DNA of 64,000 bases from Bradyrhizobiaceae bacterium (GTDB taxonomy: Bacteria > Bacteroidota > Ignavibacteria > Kapaibacteriales > Kapaibacteriaceae), in NCBI GenBank assembly GCA_024103135.1, contig JAGFIZ010000051.1, forward strand, positions 1 through 64,000. The letters run 5' to 3'. Below the pieces are notes generated by a model that had not been told where the DNA came from, ran no database searches, and was given only the letters and a program-made list of their open reading frames with translations. Position 1 is the stretch's first letter. The number at the start of each line of letters is the position of its first letter. Below, in pieces: positions 53,084 through 62,050 of this stretch. The position numbers and the translations under genes are program-made.

Positions 53084-53821
53084 TTACACCTTGGTTACGA
53101 CTAAGTAGGCACTACCAACATACCGCTTGCCCTTAGCCCCCTTCTTGATTGGTGGTGGGTTTACGGGGTCGGTTGAATTTGTGGCTTTCACGGTGATTCG
53201 TGAGCTGTTGACGCCATTGGTTTCCAAGTAAGCTTTGATGGCGTTACCGCGAGCAACCGAAATGGCAGCGGCTTGTGTTGCTGCCAGCTCTTCGTCTGGG
53301 TAGCATACCAGTTCGACATTGACGTTGGGGTTGAGCATCAGAGTGCGGGCAAGTTCGGACATATCGTCCTCTGTACCTTCCTTCAAATCGCTCTTCTTGA
53401 GATCGAATGGTGTTGGAGTGATCATGATCTTCCTGCCGACTTCGAGTGGACGTACAACGAAGTCCTTGCTGATCTCTGTGTACTTCGAAGAATTTGGCAG
53501 GACGATGCTAAACTCCTGCTTGAAGAAGCGTGGATCTTCAACGCGAACGGTATAGGTTGCTCCTGGCTTGAGCCCGGTGATAAGGAAGCCATCCTTTTCG
53601 TTTGCGCGGTGGCTTTGGCCAACCTTGCCACCACGAGCATCATAGACGCTGTAGGCAGCATCTACAGGATTAAGATTGTTGGCATTGAGGACGAATCCTG
53701 AGACGGTCACAACCGTGCCAATCGCACTCTGGGCTACCATGCGTGATGGAAGTACCTGCGTCATTGCAGCTACCAGCACGACAACAAACGTCAAACGTAC
53801 AAGCTTGTGTAGGTTCTTCAT
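53084..53821 (-). CDS. Exported OmpA-like protein with N-terminal beta-sandwich
   Basis: A 245-residue protein. The ATG at 53821 has a GGAGG ribosome site and opens a signal peptide (MKNLHKLVRLTFVVVLVAA). Residues about 45-130 look like a carboxypeptidase-regulatory/CNA-B-type sandwich ('VVTVSGFVLNANNLNPVD', 'GFLITGLKPGATYTVRVED'). The C-terminal half is OmpA-like ('NPNVNVELVCYPDEEL', 'ARGNAIKAYLETNGVNSSRITVKA'), though the usual peptidoglycan-binding Asp is not obvious. It follows the secreted WD40 gene by one base, suggesting that the two act together in the periplasm. Confidence 0.8.
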   Translation of the reverse strand: MKNLHKLVRLTFVVVLVAAMTQVLPSRMVAQSAIGTVVTVSGFVLNANNLNPVDAAYSVYDARGGKVGQSHRANEKDGFLITGLKPGATYTVRVEDPRFFKQEFSIVLPNSSKYTEISKDFVVRPLEVGRKIMITPTPFDLKKSDLKEGTEDDMSELARTLMLNPNVNVELVCYPDEELAATQAAAISVARGNAIKAYLETNGVNSSRITVKATNSTDPVNPPPIKKGAKGKRYVGSAYLVVTKV

Positions 53822-53822
53822 G

Positions 53823-54830
53823 TTAGCGTCCTCCCCTGTTGTTTCCTCGACCGGATTGATTGTTCTGCGCCACCATAAAACGGACACTGCCATCTGCACA
53901 TCCAAGGATGATGATCTCTGCATTGCTTGTAAGGTCAATCGACCAGACTTCGACGCCAACGTCTTGCGTGAGCAGGTTTTCGCCGGTTTCGATGTTCCAC
54001 ATCTTCACGGTCTTGTCAAGACTTGCACTTACGAGTGTGTTGTCTTCTGCAAACGAAACGTCCTGCACTAGCTCCGTATGGGCGTTGATCGTGCGAACAA
54101 GCTCGCCACTTGGCATCGACCAGATCTTGATCACGCCATTCTGATCACACGAAGCAAGGTACTTGCTGTCGAATGAATACAGGACGGATAGGACAGGTGC
54201 GAGATGACCGCGAAGCGTCATCAATGGTTCTTTCTTTGCAAAATCTGCAGACCAGATAACGATGGTACGGTCGTCCGAGCACGAAGCAATGTACTTGCCG
54301 TCGTAGCTATAGGCCACGTTATTCGTCTGCATGGAGTGACCACGCAGGGTCTTGATTTCGATTCCGAGGTCGGCATCCCAAAGCTTGACGGTCTTGTCAA
54401 ACGATGTGCTTGCCACCACGTTGCTGCCTGCAACAGGACTGTAGTACACGCCAATCACTTCGGCAGTGTGGCCACGCAGTACCTGCTTCTGTGCACCGGT
54501 GGCGATGTCCCAGATCCGGATCGTGCGATCATTTGACGCACTGGCCAGATTCTTGTCGTCACCACTGAACGAGAGGTTGTTCACCTGCGCCGTGTGACCC
54601 GTAAGGGTGCGGATGATCTTGCCATCAGGTAACGACCAGAGCTTGATCGTCTCGTCGAGACTACAGGTTGCTACCATCGTGTTGTCGTCATTTACAAACA
54701 CACCCAACACCTCGTCGGCATGGTTGCCCACAATCCGCGTGGTGTAATTGCGCTGTTGCGCCTGAAGTGTGCTCGCTCCAAGGAGAACGGCGACTGCAAT
54801 CCAGACTGCAGCGCTAACCTTTCGAAACAT
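53823..54830 (-). CDS. Secreted WD40 beta-propeller protein
   Basis: A 335-residue protein with a signal peptide (MFRKVSAAVWIAVAVLLG to LQAQ) followed by seven WD40 repeats, each ending in a WD-like pair ('IKLWSLPDG', 'IRIWDIATG', 'VKLWDADLG', 'IVIWSADFA', 'IKIWSMPSG', 'VKMWNIETG'). They should close into one propeller that acts as an interaction platform. The tail is Gly/Arg-rich (GRGNNRGGR). WD40 proteins exported alone are uncommon in bacteria. It is coupled to the OmpA-like gene. Confidence 0.88.
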   Translation of the reverse strand: MFRKVSAAVWIAVAVLLGASTLQAQQRNYTTRIVGNHADEVLGVFVNDDNTMVATCSLDETIKLWSLPDGKIIRTLTGHTAQVNNLSFSGDDKNLASASNDRTIRIWDIATGAQKQVLRGHTAEVIGVYYSPVAGSNVVASTSFDKTVKLWDADLGIEIKTLRGHSMQTNNVAYSYDGKYIASCSDDRTIVIWSADFAKKEPLMTLRGHLAPVLSVLYSFDSKYLASCDQNGVIKIWSMPSGELVRTINAHTELVQDVSFAEDNTLVSASLDKTVKMWNIETGENLLTQDVGVEVWSIDLTSNAEIIILGCADGSVRFMVAQNNQSGRGNNRGGR

Positions 54831-54861
54831 GTGTTGACCCTTCAATGGATTATTGATTCTC

Positions 54862-55311
54862 TTACCCTCGTGCTTCGGCCTTTGCTTTTTGCCTAAGAGT
54901 CTGTGCAATCTCACGCAACTCCTTTGCCGTCCGCTTTGCCACGGCTTGTACCCGTTCTAATTCCTGGCCATGATTTTCATCCATCCCCGTACTACCTTGC
55001 CCCCTGCCCTGATCTGTGTTCTTATCTGTTGTTTCTGCAATTGCAAACCCCTCGTCCTGTTCCTCAACGCCGTGCTGCTTGAGGTATTCCTTGGCGCTTG
55101 CTACCGTAAGCCGCTCTTCCCGCAACAATCGCTGAATCGTTCGAAGTACGGCCAAATCCTTGGCAGTATAGATACGATTCCCAGCCCTGTTTTTCTGCGG
55201 TTTTAGTTGCGGAAACTCTCGCTCCCAATACCGTAAAACATGCTGTTCTTCACCTAGAATCTTACTTATCTCGGTGATCGAATGGTACAGTCGCTCAATT
55301 ACGGACTTCAT
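54862..55311 (-). CDS. MerR-family transcriptional regulator
   Basis: A 149-residue regulator. The winged-helix domain is 'YHSITEISKILGEEQHVLRYWERE' and 'NRAGNRIYTAKDLAVLRTI', followed by a helical region ending in a Glu/Lys-rich coiled coil. There are no cysteines for metal sensing. Such short MerR proteins occur near cell-division or stress genes in Bacteroidota. The ATG at 55311 was chosen because the conserved domain starts about ten residues later. Target genes are unknown. Confidence 0.88.
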   Translation of the reverse strand: MKSVIERLYHSITEISKILGEEQHVLRYWEREFPQLKPQKNRAGNRIYTAKDLAVLRTIQRLLREERLTVASAKEYLKQHGVEEQDEGFAIAETTDKNTDQGRGQGSTGMDENHGQELERVQAVAKRTAKELREIAQTLRQKAKAEARG

Positions 55312-55388
55312 CAGTCCCGAATTATACGAAAAATCGCGCCTCACTCGTTGTTCCATTGCGTGAGAATTTCTACGTAAATGGAGCAATG

Positions 55389-56534
55389 CTAAGAGGTAGG
55401 GGGCTTTGGTTTACGTCGGTAGACCCCTGCATGGGCCGAAACATTCAACAAAACGCCAATGGCGATGGTGCTAAACAGCACACTGGAACCTCCATAGCTG
55501 ATGAATGGCATGGGGAGTCCGGTTGTCGGTAGCAGTCCACAAGTCACCCCCGCATTGACGAAGGCATAGATGGCAATGGTCGTGGTGATGCCACCGGCGA
55601 CGAGTCGACCGAAGGGGTCGGGTGCCTTTCGGGCGACCATGTACCCTCGCCACATGATGAGCACAAAGCACAAGATGATGAGGGTGATGCCGATGAATCC
55701 ATACTCTTCACCAACGATGCTGAAGATGAAGTCGCCATACGACTCAGGAAGGAACCAATCGCGTTGTCTGCTCTGTCCTGGTCCTAGACCGGTGATCCCG
55801 CCGTTACCGAAGGCAATGAGTGCCTGGTTGCTTTGGTGGACGACGGCAGCATCGGCCTGAGAGCTACCGATGAAGGCCAGTAGGCGCTGCAACCGGTATT
55901 CTGCGCTGACGGCATAGATACTACCAGCGACTAAACCGATTGCGAGGATGACGCCAAGGTGGATGGGTCTCACGTCCCCCAGGAACATCATGGTAATCAC
56001 AACAAAGAGTACAACGCTCGCCGTGGAGAGGTTTGGCTGCAAGGCAATGAGCAAACACACGGGGGCTGTCCATGCCATCACAGGGAGTACGGTCGACTTC
56101 CAGTTTCGTGTCTTGTCCTTAACGGTCGACAAGAGCACTGCACAATGCAACACCAGGGCATACTTGGCTAGTTCCGATGGTTGAAAGTTAATCGGACCAA
56201 GGTGAACCCACCGAGCAGCACCCTTGATTTGCGTACCGGTAAGCAGCACCAAGGCCAGGAAGCCAATGGCAACAAGGAGTATGCTGGTCGACGTGCGCTC
56301 CCAGAAACGATAGTCAAGCTTGGCAACGCCAATCATGAGGGCAATACCTAGCAGCACACGGATGGCATGGTTCCAGAACATTTGTTCGGACGAGCCAAAC
56401 TTCACGGCTGCAAATGTGGCACTGGCACTATACACAAAGGCCACACTAAACATGAGCAAGGCCGCTACAGGGAGCAGAATGAACCAATCAATATGACCTT
56501 GTTCGGGTTGTTGTACAGTACTCACCGTGTTCAC
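55389..56534 (-). CDS. ftsW: FtsW/RodA/SpoVE-family peptidoglycan polymerase
   Basis: A 381-residue SEDS protein with about ten membrane helices. Signatures are 'GAARWVHLGPINFQPSELAKYA', 'SNQALIAFGNGGITGLGPGQSRQR' and 'GLPMPFISYGGSS'. SEDS proteins polymerise glycan strands with a partner PBP. The first residues and the short basic tail favour FtsW over RodA. Its start overlaps the histidine-kinase stop by four bases. The octamer AGGGGGCT lies at 55398, in the last codons (KPKPPTS). Confidence 0.9.
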   Translation of the reverse strand: MNTVSTVQQPEQGHIDWFILLPVAALLMFSVAFVYSASATFAAVKFGSSEQMFWNHAIRVLLGIALMIGVAKLDYRFWERTSTSILLVAIGFLALVLLTGTQIKGAARWVHLGPINFQPSELAKYALVLHCAVLLSTVKDKTRNWKSTVLPVMAWTAPVCLLIALQPNLSTASVVLFVVITMMFLGDVRPIHLGVILAIGLVAGSIYAVSAEYRLQRLLAFIGSSQADAAVVHQSNQALIAFGNGGITGLGPGQSRQRDWFLPESYGDFIFSIVGEEYGFIGITLIILCFVLIMWRGYMVARKAPDPFGRLVAGGITTTIAIYAFVNAGVTCGLLPTTGLPMPFISYGGSSVLFSTIAIGVLLNVSAHAGVYRRKPKPPTS

Positions 56535-57781
56535 TGGAGGTTAGGAAGTTCAATTGCAAAGGTAGTACCTACTCCAGGTTGACTTTCCTTTACGTACAAC
56601 TTTCCATGGTGGTACTCTTCGACAATACGCTTTGAGAGCGATAGGCCGAGTCCCCACCCTCGACGTTTGGTTGTGTATCCTGGCTGGAAGACGCGTTTCT
56701 TAAGTGCAGCACTCATTCCTTTGCCATTGTCGGTAACGAGAATGCGGATGCCTGCCTTGGTTTGCTGCACGCCAATGTCGATGCGACCATCCTGTCGTTC
56801 GATAGACTCAACGGCATTCTTAATCAAGTTCTCAATCACCCAGGCAAAGAGCTCGACAGAAATTGAGCATTGAATATCGCTATCCACCTCGCGTGTGATC
56901 GTGACGCGTCGGCCGAGTGCTGGCAAGCGAGTGTCGAAATACCGACAGGTCTTTTCAACGACGTCACCAAGGTTTACGGTCTCCAACTTCGGTAGCGACC
57001 CGATCTTGCTAAACCTATTTGCTATCACCTTCAGGCGCTCAACGTCCTGCTCCATCTCTCCGATGGTCCGTTCGGCCAATTGTTTGTCGGTAGAGCTTGA
57101 TCGAAGAATTTCGAGCCAAGCCAGCAGACTCGACAATGGAGTACCAAGCTGATGGGCCGCCTCCTTGGCCATACCTACCCAGATGTTGCTCTCTTCGTTC
57201 CGGCGAATGGTACTGAAGGCAACGTAGCCAACGAGGATGAAGGCCGACACCATGAGGATCTCTACAACAGGCATGTACCGCAGTCGGCGTATCACGGCAC
57301 TATTGGCAAAGAAGATCTTCTGAATCACCTTTCCGTCAGGCATCGTGATGACAAATGGTGGATGCTCTGCCTTCATTTCGGCGATGAGTCCCTGTAGGTA
57401 GACCCGTTGGTCTTCGACACTCTTGGTACTATCGAGATCTACGTTCAGCATGAACTGCTGAAACGGATAGATGGGCTGCTCGTCCCTACCGGTGATAATC
57501 ACAGGGAAATGAATGCTGGAGTATGCATTCTCGAGATAGAAGAGCAGATCCTGATCGTTGCTTTCCTGTGCCGAACGTCCCAAGAGCTTCGCATAAAGGT
57601 CAACCGTGCGTTGCTCATTGAGTACAAGTTCGTCGACAATGGTCTTGGTGTAGAACAGCACGGTTGCCATAATCGACAAGCCGAAAATGATCAACACGGT
57701 TTTTATCTGTCGCTTCGATACGGTGATGAAACCGATGCGAACTTGGTCGACAGCAGATGGCGTTCGGATGTTCTTACTCAT
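56531..57781 (-). CDS. Membrane sensor histidine kinase
   Basis: A 416-residue kinase. Two membrane helices ('TVLIIFGLSIMATVLFYT', 'EILMVSAFILVGYVAFS') enclose an extracytoplasmic domain of about 120 residues. The phospho-acceptor is in 'AKEAAHQLGTPLSSLL', an H-Q-L-G-T-P variant of the H box; the ATPase motifs are 'IENLIKNAVESI', 'DNGKGM' and 'GWGLGLSLSKRI'. No response regulator is adjacent. Translational coupling to ftsW suggests a role in envelope stress or division control, which is inference. Confidence 0.93.
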   Translation of the reverse strand: MSKNIRTPSAVDQVRIGFITVSKRQIKTVLIIFGLSIMATVLFYTKTIVDELVLNEQRTVDLYAKLLGRSAQESNDQDLLFYLENAYSSIHFPVIITGRDEQPIYPFQQFMLNVDLDSTKSVEDQRVYLQGLIAEMKAEHPPFVITMPDGKVIQKIFFANSAVIRRLRYMPVVEILMVSAFILVGYVAFSTIRRNEESNIWVGMAKEAAHQLGTPLSSLLAWLEILRSSSTDKQLAERTIGEMEQDVERLKVIANRFSKIGSLPKLETVNLGDVVEKTCRYFDTRLPALGRRVTITREVDSDIQCSISVELFAWVIENLIKNAVESIERQDGRIDIGVQQTKAGIRILVTDNGKGMSAALKKRVFQPGYTTKRRGWGLGLSLSKRIVEEYHHGKLYVKESQPGVGTTFAIELPNLQ

Positions 57782-57800
57782 GATCGGACGACACCGAGCA

Positions 57801-59054
57801 CTAGCTTCGCTGTATTTCGGTTAGCAGATGCTCGAGGGATACGGCGCGTTGTTCTTGTGTGCGAAGATTCTTGAGCATCACAGTATTCTCGTCAAGCTCG
57901 TCCTGCCCAAGAAGTATTGCCCACGTAGCCATTGTACGATCTGCGTCTTTCAACTGCGCTTTCCCGCTCTTACGTTGGAGATCGGTCATGGCAGCAATCC
58001 CTGCACGACGCAATCGCAGGGCAACAAGCTGTGCTGGTAGACGGGCTGCATCGGTCATGGCACAGACGTATACGTCGCATGATGGTACAGGTGCAAAGCC
58101 CCCTTCCATTTGCTCAATGAGCAATAGTAAACGGTCGACGCCGATGGAGAAGCCAACGGCTGGAATGTCCGAACCGCCTAACATGGAGAAGAGTGGATCG
58201 TACCGACCACCTCCGCATACGGTGTTCTGTGCACCTAGATGCGAGGTGGTAAACTCAAAGACGGTGTGCGAGTAATAGTCGAGTCCACGAACCAGTAAGG
58301 CATTACGCGTGTAGGCAATGCCAGCACTATCGAGCAGTGCCAACACTGCACCAAAATGGTCCTGACTTTCTGTATCAAGGTGATCCGTGAGAACGGGCGC
58401 TCCAGCAATGACGGTCTTATCGCCAGCGTCCTTACTATCCAGGACTCGCAAGGGATTCGTAGTAAGCCGACGCTGACTGTCGGCACTGAGTTGCTGAAGA
58501 TTGTCCTGCAAGTACTCTACCAAACGCTGTCGGTACGATGCCCGTGATGCAGGCGAGCCCAAGGTGTTAATCTCAAGTGTTATTCCACTCGCCCCGCTAC
58601 GTTGTAGTGCATCGGCACCAAGCATGATGACCTCGGCATCAGCCTCGGGATGTGGACTGCCAAGCAACTCTGCTCCGAACTGAAAGAACTGTCGGTAGCG
58701 ACCTTTTTGAGGGCGTTCGTAGCGAAAGAGCGGACCCAGGTACCACAGGCGCGTGGTGGGCTTATGCCGAACCAGGTTGTGCTCGATGGCCGCGCGAACA
58801 ATCGGTGCAGTCATCTCTGGACGCAACGTCAAGACGTCGCCTCCTCTGTCGGTAAACACATACATCTCCTTGCCAACGATGTCGGTGTTCTCCCCTACAC
58901 CTCTGTTAAAGAGCTCTGCATGCTCTACTATGGGTGTGCGAAACTCTTCGTATCCAAACTGTGTGGCAACCTCTATCAAACAGCGTTCGACGCGCTGCCA
59001 TGTACTAAGCTCCGACCCGAAGAGGTCGCGCATTCCGCGGACAACCTGATGCAT
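57801..59054 (-). CDS. hisS: Histidyl-tRNA synthetase
   Basis: A 417-residue class II synthetase. 'VRGMRDLFGSELSTWQRVE' at the start, motif 2 in 'LWYLGPLFRYERPQKGRYRQFFQ' and the HisRS signatures 'LVRGLDYYSHTVFEFT' and 'CGGGRYDPL' are diagnostic. The C-terminal anticodon domain is present. The start at 59054 lies one base after ptsN ends; an earlier in-frame start would overlap it. The gene is in the acs-to-ompA minus-strand run. Confidence 0.96.
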   Translation of the reverse strand: MHQVVRGMRDLFGSELSTWQRVERCLIEVATQFGYEEFRTPIVEHAELFNRGVGENTDIVGKEMYVFTDRGGDVLTLRPEMTAPIVRAAIEHNLVRHKPTTRLWYLGPLFRYERPQKGRYRQFFQFGAELLGSPHPEADAEVIMLGADALQRSGASGITLEINTLGSPASRASYRQRLVEYLQDNLQQLSADSQRRLTTNPLRVLDSKDAGDKTVIAGAPVLTDHLDTESQDHFGAVLALLDSAGIAYTRNALLVRGLDYYSHTVFEFTTSHLGAQNTVCGGGRYDPLFSMLGGSDIPAVGFSIGVDRLLLLIEQMEGGFAPVPSCDVYVCAMTDAARLPAQLVALRLRRAGIAAMTDLQRKSGKAQLKDADRTMATWAILLGQDELDENTVMLKNLRTQEQRAVSLEHLLTEIQRS

Positions 59055-59055
59055 G

Positions 59056-59520
59056 TTAGGCCTGGTCTTCTTCGTACGATGCAAAGAGTGCTAGCACGGC
59101 TTCGACTGTTGGGGCCGACGAGAGTTGATTCCGGAACGATTCCGACCCTACCATTCTCGAGATGCGGCTGAGTAGACGTAGGTGAACGCCTACATTGCCC
59201 TCAGTGCCAACAAGCATGAGAACGATCGAAACGGGTGCGTCGTCAAGTGCATCAAAATCAACTGGAGTTTGCAACGTAGCAAGGGCTGCAATGGATTTCC
59301 CAACGACGTTGGATTTTCCGTGCGGCAATGCAACGCCGTGTCCAATGCCGGTACTCATGAGCTTTTCGCGCTCGGTGATCACGCGCAGTAGCTCAGTGCT
59401 GTCTTGCACCGCACCTGTTGTTGCGATAGCGTCGACCAGTTTCTTCAACACTTGGTCCTTGCTCTCGGCTTGCATGCCCAAGATGATGCACGATGGTGCA
59501 AGTATGTCGGTGATTTTCAT
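59056..59520 (-). CDS. PTS EIIA domain protein, nitrogen-type (PtsN-like)
   Basis: A 154-residue single-domain EIIA protein. The phosphorylated histidine is H67 in 'GIGHGVALPHGKSN'. Single-domain EIIA-Ntr proteins act as regulatory phospho-acceptors rather than sugar transporters. No EIIB, EIIC or HPr is nearby. It sits between the sugar-nucleotide fusion gene and hisS with gaps of 25 bp and 1 bp. Confidence 0.9.
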   Translation of the reverse strand: MKITDILAPSCIILGMQAESKDQVLKKLVDAIATTGAVQDSTELLRVITEREKLMSTGIGHGVALPHGKSNVVGKSIAALATLQTPVDFDALDDAPVSIVLMLVGTEGNVGVHLRLLSRISRMVGSESFRNQLSSAPTVEAVLALFASYEEDQA

Positions 59521-59545
59521 AGTCAGCGTAATTCAGTTTCTGTTA

Positions 59546-62041
59546 TCAGTTTCCATCCCGCCAGTTGGACACCAGTGCTACGTAGCGTTCAAGTTCGCGT
59601 TGTGCTTTCTCTGATGTGTCTGCTTCCGACGTGATGTTGAACAATGCTTCTTCTCTATCTGGCACGAGCAACACTGTTGCTGAGCCGTCAAAAATCTTCA
59701 CTCCATCAACAAGGAGTCGTTGTTTCCCTTCGCTATGCTCCATGGCTCGTCGCATGACGGTGCCCTTTGCTTCCCACGGACATGCCACGCCGCGCTGCAC
59801 CAGGTGTCGCTTCGGCAAGGTCCTGTCCAGGTCGCTAATCACATATCCCGTCCGTGCAATCATCTCGAGTATTCTACACACGGTAAACATGCCGTCCGAT
59901 GCACTTAGGAATTCGGGAAAAATAAAGCCGCCTCGCGTACCTCCAACGAAGAGAACGTTCTCGTCTCTCGTGGCTTCCATCATCCCGCCATGGGAGCTTC
60001 GAATACGGCGGACCTCGATGTCATGTCCAGCCGCAACCATTTCGATTTCCTGCGTTGCTTGTACTGGCACGGCAATTACGTATGGTTCGCGATCAACGTG
60101 TGTGTCGACGAACAGCTTGGTGATCATCGTAAGCAAACGCTGTGAGGTATACGAAATACCACGCTCGTCGATCAGGACCAAGCGTTCTGCTCCTGGATCG
60201 ATCTTGATCCCAAGCTCATAACCGAGCGATTGCATGATGGATGCCGACTCGTCCAGACTTGCCTTGAGTGGATCTGCAGAACGTGTTGCATCCATGTAGT
60301 TGTTCATGGACAGCGATCGCACGTTCAATTCACCGAGAATCTGCGGTAGTACGGAAACGGCCAGACCAAACGAATAGTCAACCAGCAGATGAAAACGTCG
60401 CTGTGTAATCAGCTCACGATCGATCATACTCAGCACTCGATCGACGTACATACCTGTTGACCGTTCGGGGAAGCTTAGGCGTCCTACACTTGCTGGAGCT
60501 GCACGGCGGATATCTTCACCGTAGTAGTAGCGTTCGATGCTCTTTGTGGAAGAGATGGGTATGTCGCGTCCATCCTTACCAAAGAGTACAACATCGGCCT
60601 GTTCTGCATGCTTGGGAGAGCGGCGAACGTGGAATCCTGCAGCATACTTGCCGGAATTCATCTCCTGACGTGTTTGCGGTATCGACGTCGTCTGCAAGTC
60701 GCTCACGCTCACACCTACACTCATCAGTCCAGCCGTAATGGAACGCTTCATCATCCGAGAAACGTCATCGGCATCTCTGCTAGCTACAACGAGTGCTCCA
60801 GCTCCAAGGGCCGTACCAAGGGCAGCACCAAACTTGGCGCCAAAGTCTGGCGTGAGGTCAATGTTACTCAGTCCGGATATTCGGGCATCAGTAAACAACT
60901 CGCGTGACCAGCGTTCTTCTCGAACCAGGGATCTTGTTACCACAGCATCACTCTCCACGATTTTCCGAGGCCAGAGTTTAATATTCGACAGTAGCCGAGC
61001 ACCATCGCCGATCACACATTCTTCGGCAACGATCACATTGTCCTGAATGGTTGCACCGTTGCCAATGACAACGTTGTTGCAAATCACATCGTTCGATAGC
61101 TCGGCATTATTCCCGATCGTGGTCCCATCCCACACCACGGCACCGATGAGCTTACTGCCGGCGCCGATGCTGACGTTATTGCCGAGTACACAATTAGCCA
61201 CGTAGGCATCGGCACCAATCTGGACGTTATCACCAAGGACAACCAAACCATCAAGGTTGGCCGTCGGATGCAGGTCGAGATGACCACCACAGAATGAATT
61301 TTCACATGCCTCACCAGGGAGCTGGAGCTTGACGTTACCGGCAAGTACATCGGCATGAGCTAGCTGATACTCCGTGAGATTTCCGATATCCTTCCAATAC
61401 CCGTTGGCGACGTAGCCAAACAGTGGTAACTCATTACGGAGCATCAGCGGAAAGAGGTCCTTGCTAAAGTCGAACTCCGTCTTTGCAGGAATCAGATCCA
61501 GCACTTCTGGCTCGAGGATGTAAATCCCTGTATTGATGGTATCACTAAATACTTCGCCCCATGAGGGTTTCTCAAGGAAGCGTGTGATACGTCCACTTGC
61601 GTCGGTCATGACAATCCCGTACTGCAACGGCTGTGCAACACGGGTGAGTACGATGGTGGCAAGCGCCTTGTTATCTGTGTGGAACTTGACTGCAGCCGAG
61701 ATATCGAAATCGGTAAGCACATCACCGCTTATGATGATGAAGCGCTCACCCAATTTCTCTTGAGCATTCTTCACGGCACCAGCCGTACCGAAGTCGGCTT
61801 CGGCAGTGATGTACTCCATGCTGATGCCATGTCCGGCACCGTCCTTGAAGTAGTCGGTAATGTGCTCAGGCTGGAAATAGAGTACGCTGACCATGTTGGT
61901 GATGCCATGGTGTTTCAACAGGTCAACGATGTGATGCATCATGGGCTTGTTGGCAACGGGTACCATGGGCTTAGGGATCGACATCGTCAGCGGACGAAGT
62001 CGGGTCCCAAACCCTCCTGCCATGATTACTGCTTTTCGCAT
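59546..62041 (-). CDS. Fused sugar-1-P nucleotidylyltransferase and degenerate phosphomannomutase
   Basis: An 831-residue fusion. Residues 1-235 are a nucleotidyltransferase ('MAGGFGTRLRPLTMSIPKPM'), probably mannose-1-phosphate guanylyltransferase. Residues about 250-360 form a left-handed hexapeptide helix ('GNNVSIGAGSKLIG', 'IGNGATIQDNVIVAEE'). The rest is a PMM/PGM-type mutase with the domain I marker 'VASRDADDVSRMMKRS', but where mutases carry TASHNP with the phosphoserine this one reads 'GFHVRRSPKH'. Mutase activity is therefore doubtful. Such fusions occur in several phyla. It lies 9 bp behind acs. Confidence 0.9.
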   Translation of the reverse strand: MRKAVIMAGGFGTRLRPLTMSIPKPMVPVANKPMMHHIVDLLKHHGITNMVSVLYFQPEHITDYFKDGAGHGISMEYITAEADFGTAGAVKNAQEKLGERFIIISGDVLTDFDISAAVKFHTDNKALATIVLTRVAQPLQYGIVMTDASGRITRFLEKPSWGEVFSDTINTGIYILEPEVLDLIPAKTEFDFSKDLFPLMLRNELPLFGYVANGYWKDIGNLTEYQLAHADVLAGNVKLQLPGEACENSFCGGHLDLHPTANLDGLVVLGDNVQIGADAYVANCVLGNNVSIGAGSKLIGAVVWDGTTIGNNAELSNDVICNNVVIGNGATIQDNVIVAEECVIGDGARLLSNIKLWPRKIVESDAVVTRSLVREERWSRELFTDARISGLSNIDLTPDFGAKFGAALGTALGAGALVVASRDADDVSRMMKRSITAGLMSVGVSVSDLQTTSIPQTRQEMNSGKYAAGFHVRRSPKHAEQADVVLFGKDGRDIPISSTKSIERYYYGEDIRRAAPASVGRLSFPERSTGMYVDRVLSMIDRELITQRRFHLLVDYSFGLAVSVLPQILGELNVRSLSMNNYMDATRSADPLKASLDESASIMQSLGYELGIKIDPGAERLVLIDERGISYTSQRLLTMITKLFVDTHVDREPYVIAVPVQATQEIEMVAAGHDIEVRRIRSSHGGMMEATRDENVLFVGGTRGGFIFPEFLSASDGMFTVCRILEMIARTGYVISDLDRTLPKRHLVQRGVACPWEAKGTVMRRAMEHSEGKQRLLVDGVKIFDGSATVLLVPDREEALFNITSEADTSEKAQRELERYVALVSNWRDGN

Positions 62042-62050
62042 TGCGCGAAA

